5,151 bases of DNA from Oligoflexia bacterium. GTDB taxonomy: Bacteria > Bdellovibrionota > UBA1018. This document shows, piece after piece, positions 1 to 4,898 of this stretch (position 1 is the stretch's first letter; each line of letters starts with the position of its first letter). Position numbers and translations under genes: made by a program. The stretch lies in assembly GCA_025352185.1 (NCBI GenBank), contig JANXTV010000535.1, positions 1 to 5,151 on the forward strand. Direction: 5' to 3'. The notes beneath the pieces were generated by a model. The model was given only the letters and a program-made list of their open reading frames with translations, had not been told where the DNA came from and made no database searches.

Positions 1-233
1 GACGTCTGACCGAGCGGAATGACGATTTCGAGGTCTCGGTGGCGATCCCCTGGACGATGCGGGAGTGTCGAGTAGGCGCAGACTCCCTCCGATGCTTCGA
101 AGACTGCGTAAACGAACGCGGAATCTTCCGTGCGTACCCGAATGCGGCGGAGCTGAGAGTCGGCGGGCGACTGGGCTTCCGGTTCGGGAGATTCTTTCGC
201 TTTCAGTTGAGTCCACTTTGACGGGTCTATCAT
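1..233 (-). CDS. Small DUF4911-like protein, 3' end outside window
   Basis: An uninterrupted minus-strand frame begins at ATG (233-231) and reads 77 codons to the left edge without a stop. The start is preceded by AGGA (246-243) nine bases upstream, a good Shine-Dalgarno sequence. The first 30 residues are polar and Pro/Glu-rich. The rest looks like a compact beta/alpha fold: R-I-R-V-R near residue 31, then F-V-Y-A-V-F-E-A-S-E-G-V at 40-51, Y-S-T-L near 54, and R-D-L-E-I-V-I-P at 66-73. That order (strand, 'E-a-x-e-G' helix, 'T-L', strand ending in hydrophobic-P) is what I recall for DUF4911, a short family of unknown function in deltaproteobacteria and Firmicutes. The family call is from memory of the pattern and is tentative. 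That the frame is a gene is better supported, by start, SD and coding-like codon use. It is divergent from the lipoprotein gene with 21 bases between start codons. No function is known. Confidence 0.68.
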   Translation of the reverse strand, partial: MIDPSKWTQLKAKESPEPEAQSPADSQLRRIRVRTEDSAFVYAVFEASEGVCAYSTLPHRPGDRHRDLEIVIPLGQT

Positions 234-246
234 TTGCGCTTATCCT
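218..246 (+). promoter_or_regulatory. Candidate sigma70-type promoter for the lipoprotein-LysM-dprA operon
   Basis: TTGACG at 218-223 matches the -35 consensus in five of six positions. It is followed after 17 bases by TATCCT at 241-246, which matches the -10 consensus in four of six. Transcription would start near 253, only about two bases before the ATG at 255. The -35 box lies inside the start of the divergent gene. The -10 box overlaps that gene's Shine-Dalgarno sequence on the other strand. Seen by eye only; no other promoter this good was noticed ahead of the operon. Confidence 0.4.
243..246 (-). promoter_or_regulatory. Shine-Dalgarno sequence of the leftmost minus-strand gene
   Basis: On the minus strand AGGA stands nine bases before the ATG at 233-231. 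This fixes the start of the leftward gene and is the main reason to believe that gene is real. The same bases form the last part of the candidate -10 box of the rightward promoter. Confidence 0.6.
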
Positions 247-254
247 GTTATGGA

Positions 255-1211
255 ATGATTTCACGGAAGAATCTACAGATGCTTTTTGCCGCCACGACCG
301 CGGTTTTGGTTACCGGAACGGGCTGCGCGTCGCTCTTTTCACGTGGTGATAAAACCCCGGAAAATAGTGATAAAAATGCTTATTCCGCGACGGAGCCCAA
401 CGATCCCCTCGCCGCGAAAGATCAAAGAATTCAGAGCCTCGAGTCGACCGTCGTCACCCTGAACTCCCGAGTCCAGGAACTCGAGGGGAAGCTCCAGGCG
501 ACGCAAAATCGACCCGTCCTCTCCGACAGCTTAATTCGTCAATCGGTTGACGCTCTCACGCTTCCGAAACGCGGCGGAAGTGTGATCCGCGCCACGGTCT
601 CGGAGAATGATCCCGAATCGGGTTTCGCGAACGATCAAAACACCCGCGCTTACCAGCAGGGGAAGATCCTTTTTGACCAGGAAAAATATCCGGAAGCCAT
701 TCTCGCTTACTCCGCATTCCTCGAGCGAAACGCGAATCACTCTCTGGCGAGCCAAGCCCAGTACGGGATTGCCGAGAGCTACTACCTCGAAGCAGATTTT
801 GCCGTCGCCGATCAAGAGTTCCAGAAACTCGTCATTAAATATCCCCGCTCGCCCCGCGCGAGTTACGCCCTCGTGCGCCTTTCCCAGTGCGCCGAGAAAA
901 CGGGAAAACTCGACGAGTCGCGACGTTACCGAATGCAAGCCGAAGCGCTTTATCCGCGAAGCCCCGCCCTGAAGGGACTTCGCGAGAAGTCGGCGCCGGC
1001 GCCCGTCATGCAAAGCTCGCTCGTAATTCCGCCGACGGCTCCGGAAGTCGACTCACCCGTCGTCGAGACCCCTCACGTCGAAGCCCCGCAGGTGGTTGCG
1101 CCACGGGTTGAAATGCCGAAAGTCGAAACCCCTCGAGTCCAAAAATTAGAAACGACGAACACGACCGGTAACGACCTCGACGGACCTCCCGGTTCCGGAG
1201 GCGGCGGTTGA
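255..1211 (+). CDS. TPR/coiled-coil lipoprotein, CpoB/YbgF-like
   Basis: A 318-residue envelope protein. Residues 1-24 look like a lipoprotein signal peptide: basic start (R4, K5), hydrophobic stretch 9-19, then G-T-G-C with Cys24 as the lipid-bearing residue. The lipobox is imperfect, with Gly rather than Leu at -3. Residues 54-85 form a short coiled coil. Three TPR-like units follow at about 131-163, 168-200 and 203-236, with typical A-Y-x-x-G, Y-P-E-A-I-x-A-Y and K-Y-P-R-S-P signatures. The tail (249-318) is Pro/Val-rich with six pentapeptide repeats and ends in Gly. Coiled coil plus C-terminal TPRs is the CpoB/YbgF plan, where the protein links Tol-Pal to peptidoglycan synthesis, but no tol or pal gene is visible, so that role is not assigned. 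Start choice: ATG 255 gives the basic n-region but has no Shine-Dalgarno. ATG 279 has GGAAGA eight bases upstream but loses both basic residues. The gene overlaps the LysM gene by four bases. Confidence 0.8.
   Translation: MISRKNLQMLFAATTAVLVTGTGCASLFSRGDKTPENSDKNAYSATEPNDPLAAKDQRIQSLESTVVTLNSRVQELEGKLQATQNRPVLSDSLIRQSVDALTLPKRGGSVIRATVSENDPESGFANDQNTRAYQQGKILFDQEKYPEAILAYSAFLERNANHSLASQAQYGIAESYYLEADFAVADQEFQKLVIKYPRSPRASYALVRLSQCAEKTGKLDESRRYRMQAEALYPRSPALKGLREKSAPAPVMQSSLVIPPTAPEVDSPVVETPHVEAPQVVAPRVEMPKVETPRVQKLETTNTTGNDLDGPPGSGGGG
265..270 (+). promoter_or_regulatory. Possible ribosome binding site for an alternative start at 279
   Basis: GGAAGA lies eight bases before an in-frame ATG at 279-281. 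Initiation there would give a 310-residue product whose hydrophobic signal begins at once, with no Lys or Arg before it. This is unusual for a Sec-exported lipoprotein, so the site competes with, and does not clearly replace, the start at 255. Confidence 0.3.
1047..1136 (+). repeat. Six tandem pentapeptide repeats (V-x-x-P-x) in the lipoprotein tail
   Basis: Residues 265-294 read as six consecutive five-residue units: VDSPV, VETPH, VEAPQ, VVAPR, VEMPK, VETPR. Val is fixed at position 1, Pro at position 4, and Glu is usual at position 2. Codons differ between units (GTC/GTG/GTT; CCC/CCT/CCG/CCA), so the repeat is kept at protein level and is not a fresh DNA slippage product. Such Pro-spaced segments are stiff and extended. 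By analogy with the Pro-rich spacer of TonB it may bridge part of the periplasm; that is inference. Confidence 0.85.
1197..1201 (+). promoter_or_regulatory. Shine-Dalgarno sequence for the TTG start of the LysM gene
   Basis: GGAGG lies six bases before TTG at 1208-1210. It is inside the last codons of the lipoprotein gene, where it helps encode the Gly-rich end (G-S-G-G-G-G). It makes the rare TTG start convincing. With the TTGA stop/start overlap it points to translational coupling of the two genes. Confidence 0.8.
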
Positions 1212-3019
1212 GAAAACCGGTTTCCCTCTGGATCGCGCTTTTTTCGATTTCCGCCCTCTACGGCGCCGAGACGGTTTACTCCGCGGTGAATCCGGAAAAG
1301 GATAGCGTTCGGATCTCGGGCGGACTTCGTCCTTATTCCGATGCCGATTGGACTTTACTCGCGGGGTCGAAAAGTTCGGAGCGATACGAAATTTCTCGCG
1401 GCGACACCCTCTGGGATATCTCGGCTCGTCTTTTCGGGGAAGCCCGCGTGTGGCCGAAAATCTGGGAGATCAATAACACGGAGATTTTAAATCCGCACAT
1501 GATCGAGCCCCGGATGCTCCTCGTTTTCAATACCGGTTCCGGAATGACTCTCCCGAGTATCACCCTGAAGAGCACCGGTACGATGACCGTGAAGAATCAC
1601 TACTCGATCGCCCCGGGTGACCACCCGGGTTCCGTGTGGGATGAACGCACGCCGATGCCGTCTCGCGAATGGAAAAATCTCGCGCGCCAATCCTGGGAAA
1701 ATGTTCGGGTCGATCTCCCCGCGAATATCGATAAAGACGGCTTCGACTCTAAGAACCGGGTTTACCTCACTAAACCGGCCACGGGAGTCGACTTACCTCA
1801 TTTCATCGCCTGTAAACCGGTCGAACCCCTCGCCACCGTGGTCGGGACGCGTTCGATTTCGAACTTCGTAGACCGCGGCTCGGAAGTGACCCTTAAACTT
1901 TCGGGTACAACCCCGCTCGAAGTCGGAAAAATGTATACGTTAGTCGATCCGGAACCACTGACGGTCGAATCAAAACCTCGTACCGCCCTTTCGTACGCGA
2001 TTAACGGGAGAGTAAAAATTCTCGGCCTTCAGAACGGTACGTTTATCGGTGAGATCCAGGCGATTAAGAACCCGGTCGTCCGTGGTTCGCTCGTCGTCGA
2101 AGAAATTAAACGCGTAGATAAAATGGCTCCGGTTGCGGGCGCCACTAAAGTAAAAGGCTCGCTCATCGCCGATCGCCGTACCGGCGCCTTCATGTCGGGT
2201 CAGAATAAATGGGTATACATCGACCGCGGGACTAAAGACGGCGTCGACCGCGGAATGATCTTCCGAATCTTCCAAAACCAAGATCCGAAGAACGGAAAGC
2301 GCCTCACTTCCGGAGACGTATTCGTCCAGGGCGACGTCCAGATTCTCCAGGGATGCGAAAACTTCTCCGTCGGACTATTCATCTGGAGCCGCGGAGAAGT
2401 CCCGGAACTCTACGAAGGCGCGCTCATTAGTGATGTATCGGACGAAAAAGTTCGATTCTACTTTAATGGATCCGCATCGGATCTCGAAACGGGCGAAGTA
2501 CCGGCTCTGCAGGCTCCTTCCGGGATTATCGACGCGCCGAAACCCGCACCGAAAGAAGCAATCGTCGGTCCGAGTGAAAATCCGGACATGCTGACTCCCG
2601 CACCGCCCGTGCCCGAAAAGCCGGCGGGAGAAGCCGATGACTGGCTCGATAAGCTCGATAATAACCAGGAACTGAAGTCGGAAGAGGAAAACGAACTCCA
2701 GCAGCTTGAAAAGTTTCAGGAGAATCAGGCGAAGCAAGAAGTGGCTCCGGCCGATACGCCGCCTCCGCCGGAAGAACTCGCTCCGAGCGACTTACCGCCT
2801 CCCCCGGCCGATGCCCTGCCGGCGCCTTCGGCGGGAGCCGATTTGCCGCCTCCCCCACCCGATTCTGAGTTCCCTTCGGAAGAGCCCGTGGTCGACGTGC
2901 CGACCTCGGTGGTGAAAACGCCGGCGAAAAAATCCGCCGCCGCCCCGAAGGCAAAGCCTACCGCGGCACCCGCCGAACCCGTCGACGAAAATTCGGTTGA
3001 TGGCCTGACTCCGCTTTAA
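1208..3019 (+). CDS. Secreted LysM-domain peptidoglycan-binding protein with Pro-rich tail
   Basis: A 603-residue protein starting at TTG, supported by GGAGG upstream and by the signal peptide it begins (R2, K3, hydrophobic 5-19, likely cleavage near 20). A single LysM module spans about 60-108: Y-E-I-S-R-G-D-T-L-W-D-I-S, then W-P-K-I-W-E-I-N and an I-x-P-x-M-L-L end. LysM binds the GlcNAc-containing sugar chains of peptidoglycan. Residues 130-430 are a large, probably beta-rich region I cannot assign. It contains V-Y-I-D-R-G-T-K-D-G-V-D-R-G near 336-349 and a following D-V-F-V-Q-G-D-V strand pair, like the small beta-barrel pieces seen in other LysM proteins next to dprA. Residues 476-508 are acidic and probably helical. 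513-560 are Pro-rich and 571-590 Ala/Lys/Pro-rich. No catalytic motif was seen, so it is more likely structural or a scaffold than a hydrolase. It is the second gene of the operon, with 59 bases before dprA. Confidence 0.85.
   Translation: MRKPVSLWIALFSISALYGAETVYSAVNPEKDSVRISGGLRPYSDADWTLLAGSKSSERYEISRGDTLWDISARLFGEARVWPKIWEINNTEILNPHMIEPRMLLVFNTGSGMTLPSITLKSTGTMTVKNHYSIAPGDHPGSVWDERTPMPSREWKNLARQSWENVRVDLPANIDKDGFDSKNRVYLTKPATGVDLPHFIACKPVEPLATVVGTRSISNFVDRGSEVTLKLSGTTPLEVGKMYTLVDPEPLTVESKPRTALSYAINGRVKILGLQNGTFIGEIQAIKNPVVRGSLVVEEIKRVDKMAPVAGATKVKGSLIADRRTGAFMSGQNKWVYIDRGTKDGVDRGMIFRIFQNQDPKNGKRLTSGDVFVQGDVQILQGCENFSVGLFIWSRGEVPELYEGALISDVSDEKVRFYFNGSASDLETGEVPALQAPSGIIDAPKPAPKEAIVGPSENPDMLTPAPPVPEKPAGEADDWLDKLDNNQELKSEEENELQQLEKFQENQAKQEVAPADTPPPPEELAPSDLPPPPADALPAPSAGADLPPPPPDSEFPSEEPVVDVPTSVVKTPAKKSAAAPKAKPTAAPAEPVDENSVDGLTPL
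2744..2890 (+). repeat. Proline-rich low-complexity segment in the LysM protein
   Basis: Residues 513-561 contain three runs of four or five prolines in similar acidic settings: A-D-T-P-P-P-P-E, S-D-L-P-P-P-P-A and A-D-L-P-P-P-P-P-D. They are spaced about 12 to 17 residues apart. This is an irregular protein-level repeat, probably an extended linker that keeps the acidic helix and the C-terminus away from the LysM core. Confidence 0.75.
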
Positions 3020-3078
3020 TCCCCTTACCGCGGATACGAAAACCCGAGCACGGTCCAGTCCTTGCCTTAACGGATGGA

Positions 3079-3957
3079 ATGAACCTCGCCCCCCCCGTTT
3101 CCGAAACCATTTCGATCGCGGAACTCTCTCCACTCTTTCATCCCTTATTCTCGAACATCGCGAGTCCGCCGCGAACCGTCTGGATCGAGGGTAAACCGTC
3201 CGCGCTAAAACTTCTCGAACGCCTACCCGAGTACGGACTCGCGGTCGTCGGGACCCGCTCCCCCGATCGTCGCTCGGTTTTTCTCCTCCAGGAAACCGTG
3301 CGGAGATTACGGGGAACCCCTTTAGTCATCGTATCCGGACTCGCGCGAGGAATCGATTCTGCAGCTCACGAAAGTGCGCTCGCGGCGAACTTACCGACGA
3401 TCGCTATTCTCGGATGCGGAATCCAACGAACCTATCCCCCCGAAAATTTACGCCTTAGAAAACGCATTCTCGAAGCGGGAGGTCTGGTCCTTTCCGAATT
3501 CGATCCGCATCTCGACGCGCTCCCCGGATGTTTCATTCAGCGAAACCGAATCATCGCGGGAATGTCGAAAGCGACTTGGATCGTTCAATCCGGATATCGG
3601 TCGGGTGCTCTGAATACCGCACACTGGACCCTGAAGCAGGGACGCACCCTTTTCGTCACTCCTTCCTTTCCGGGTGACCCATCCTTTCTAGGGAACGAAA
3701 ATCTGATGACGAATCCTACCGCAATACCCGTCTATAATGCGGAGGCCTTCGCCGCGTGCTGGATCGGACTCTTTAGTGAGATTGTAAAAAACCGGCGAAA
3801 TTCAAAAAACCCGCCCGTCATCGAACTCATCGTCGAGATTGAACGGGGGATGCGGGAGGGACGCGAACTGATCTCAATCGTCGAAGAACGTAGTCGCCGA
3901 ACGGGAGAATCGGTGGAGTCCCTGATAAAAAAAATCGATCGTGGGACGCTGACCTAG
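3079..3957 (+). CDS. dprA: DNA processing protein DprA (Smf), short form
   Basis: A 292-residue cytoplasmic protein. In other bacteria DprA binds incoming single-stranded DNA, shields it and loads RecA during transformation. The Rossmann-like core shows the family motifs in order: V-G-T-R-S at 57-61; S-G-L-A-R-G-I-D-S-A-A-H at 86-97; L-G-C-G-I then Y-P-P-E-N at 111-123; G-G-L-V-L-S-E at 134-140; F-I-Q-R-N-R-I-I-A-G-M-S at 152-163 (usually F-P-x-R-N-R); S-G-A-L then T-A at 175-181; and G-R-T-L-F-V-T-P at 188-195. The later G-x-N-x-L-I-x-x-G-A motif is degraded, reading G-N-E-N-L-M-T-N-P-T-A at 205-215. The protein begins almost directly at the core, so the N-terminal helical (SAM/HhH-like) domain is absent. 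Residues 262-292 look like a shortened winged-helix remnant. ATG 3079 is the only usable start after the previous stop; GGATGGA just upstream is a modest SD. It is the last gene of the operon. topA, a frequent neighbour, does not follow. Confidence 0.95.
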   Translation: MNLAPPVSETISIAELSPLFHPLFSNIASPPRTVWIEGKPSALKLLERLPEYGLAVVGTRSPDRRSVFLLQETVRRLRGTPLVIVSGLARGIDSAAHESALAANLPTIAILGCGIQRTYPPENLRLRKRILEAGGLVLSEFDPHLDALPGCFIQRNRIIAGMSKATWIVQSGYRSGALNTAHWTLKQGRTLFVTPSFPGDPSFLGNENLMTNPTAIPVYNAEAFAACWIGLFSEIVKNRRNSKNPPVIELIVEIERGMREGRELISIVEERSRRTGESVESLIKKIDRGTLT

Positions 3958-3979
3958 TTCCGCTTCGCGGGAGAGAACG

Positions 3980-4012
3980 AAAAAAAACGGCGGACCCGCA
4001 GGGAGCCCGCCG
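3980..4012 (-). terminator. Intrinsic terminator for the Cys/Pro-rich secreted protein gene
   Basis: Read on the minus strand, a GC-rich hairpin (CGGCGG at 4012-4007 pairing with CCGCCG at 3993-3988, with an inner CCC/GGG pair around a three-base loop) is followed at once by eight T at 3987-3980. It lies 31 bases past the TAG of the gene at 4044-4721. On the plus strand no T run follows the stem, so it should not work well as a terminator for dprA, whose stop codon is 30 bases before the stem. Confidence 0.88.
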
Positions 4013-4043
4013 CATCATTCACGTTGATTCACTAAAAACAGAT

Positions 4044-4721
4044 CTATCGGCAGACGAAAGAGTTCGCCGCTAAATCTTGATTACACCGGGTGCTCGATTC
4101 GCCCCCGTTATTTTGGTAGTAGCCGCTCGAGAGGGTCACGATCGAACCATCGAGTAGGTTCAGCGTATACGACTGATGCCAACCGCGTGGTCCGACGGTC
4201 TCACCATCAAACCAGTTACAGGCACACGTGCGACGTTTCGCATCGGCTACGATTCCACGGTATTCGTAAGCATCGTGGGTATTAATGATGCCCTGGATAC
4301 ACGCTTGTTGCGAAGTCGCTCCGTTATTTCCGTAATACTCGAGGCTGATCGGGTAACCGCGAGGGCTACGCGTGGCGTGCCAGCCGCGTGGAGAGATCTG
4401 GTTGCCATCATACCATGCGCACGAAGCGGGAGACTGGCGCGGAGGAGGAGGCGGTGGGGGCGGTGGAGGCGGAGGCGGTGGGTATCCGCCGCCCGAGCCG
4501 AGAAGAATAGTGAGAGACTGACGTAAGTTCTGATTCAGTCGCGCCTTTTCCTGTAGGGAAAGACGATCGAGCTGCCGTGAACGAATGAGATCGTCCATTC
4601 GGTTAATGGTGTCGATGATTTGGTTATCGATTCCGGGAGGAGCCGCATTCACGTTTAGCGACGCCAACCCCGTGAGAAATACTAGACCAATGTGTTTTGC
4701 CGATAATCGCCAGGAAAGCAT
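4044..4721 (-). CDS. Secreted protein with 14-proline linker and duplicated Cys module, function unknown
   Basis: 225 residues, not recognised as a named family. ATG at 4721-4719 is chosen over an in-frame start 23 codons upstream because AAAGAGG (4736-4730) stands eight bases before it and a clean Sec signal peptide follows: R5 and K9, hydrophobic 11-22, cleavage after V-N-A at 26. Residues 30-75 are charged and probably helical (D-x-x-I-R-S-R-Q-L-D-R-L-S-L-Q-E-K). Then come a Gly patch, 14 prolines at 81-94, and two copies of a module at 101-141 and 168-213. Both read C-x-W-[YF]-D-G, P-R-G-W-H, Y-Y-x-N-N-G and a second Cys seven residues after that Gly. Six Cys in the mature part (101, 141, 166, 168, 213, 224) suggest disulfides in the periplasm or outside the cell. 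The aromatic W-[YF]-D-G and G-W-H motifs could form a ligand surface; that is a guess. The gene is convergent with dprA, stands alone, and has its own terminator. Confidence 0.85.
   Translation of the reverse strand: MLSWRLSAKHIGLVFLTGLASLNVNAAPPGIDNQIIDTINRMDDLIRSRQLDRLSLQEKARLNQNLRQSLTILLGSGGGYPPPPPPPPPPPPPPRQSPASCAWYDGNQISPRGWHATRSPRGYPISLEYYGNNGATSQQACIQGIINTHDAYEYRGIVADAKRRTCACNWFDGETVGPRGWHQSYTLNLLDGSIVTLSSGYYQNNGGESSTRCNQDLAANSFVCR
4083..4220 (-). repeat. Second copy of the C-x-W-[YF]-D-G module
   Basis: Residues 168-213 of the secreted protein. Landmarks: C168, W170, F171-D-G, P178-R-G-W-H182, Y201-Y-x-N-N-G206, C213. It matches copy one in order and in most spacings, but carries about five extra residues between the P-R-G-W-H and Y-Y-x-N-N-G blocks. 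Confidence 0.8.
4299..4421 (-). repeat. First copy of the C-x-W-[YF]-D-G module
   Basis: Residues 101-141 of the secreted protein. Landmarks: C101, W103, Y104-D-G, P111-R-G-W-H115, Y129-Y-x-N-N-G134, C141. It starts directly after the proline linker. The two copies are separated by 26 residues that contain an extra Cys (C166). Confidence 0.8.
4440..4481 (-). repeat. Fourteen consecutive proline codons
   Basis: Residues 81-94 are all proline, encoded by a mixture of CCA, CCG, CCT and CCC, so the run is not a pure trinucleotide repeat. The plus strand is correspondingly a G-rich tract with many GG and GGG groups. A run this long stalls ribosomes unless elongation factor P is present (known for polyproline in general). 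In the product it should form a stiff polyproline helix between the helical region and the Cys modules. Confidence 0.95.
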
Positions 4722-4898
4722 AGTGAGAGCCTCTTTCTGATTCGGTGACCTTACGGCCCCCGGGAACGTTGTTACTGAACGAAATAGCAAAGGGCGTACC
4801 CGAGGAAAAAGCGGTTTTCGGTATCAATCTGGCTCCAAATGAGTCGATTCCCCCGATAACGGTTTTCTGCCGGTGGCAGTTCGGGATATCGACATTCC
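4722..4898. other. Non-coding region between two divergent genes
   Basis: This 177-base gap should hold the promoters of the leftward secreted-protein gene and of the rightward partial gene. Apart from the leftward Shine-Dalgarno sequence at 4730-4736, I see no convincing -35/-10 pair, operator, riboswitch or terminator on either strand. Confidence 0.6.
4730..4736 (-). promoter_or_regulatory. Shine-Dalgarno sequence for the secreted-protein gene
   Basis: AAAGAGG on the minus strand lies eight bases before the ATG at 4721-4719. It selects this start over the longer reading from 4790, which would bury the signal peptide behind 23 polar residues. Confidence 0.75.

Noticed and set aside
39..349. 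Plus-strand frames of 60 and 94 residues near the left edge
   Set aside because: They overlap a minus-strand frame with a better start, SD and protein-like sequence. They are rich in Arg/Gly/Leu as expected for a shadow frame and have no ribosome site.
531..1013. 160-residue minus-strand frame under the lipoprotein gene
   Set aside because: It is antisense to TPR coding sequence whose protein is clearly real; it has no SD and no recognisable domain.
2526..2954. 142-residue minus-strand frame under the Pro-rich tail of the LysM gene
   Set aside because: Its Arg/Pro/Ala-rich composition is the expected antisense reading of Pro- and Ala-rich codons.
3960..3970. CCGC-TTC-GCGG hairpin just after the dprA stop as a terminator
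   Set aside because: The stem is only four pairs and no T run follows on the plus strand.
4176..4526. 116-residue plus-strand frame opposite the secreted protein
   Set aside because: It ends in runs of Arg and Trp that mirror the polyproline codons. The minus-strand gene has a signal peptide, SD and terminator, so this is a shadow.
4722..4790. Longer N-terminus for the secreted protein from 4790
   Set aside because: It would place 23 polar residues before the signal peptide and lacks the good ribosome site found for ATG 4721.
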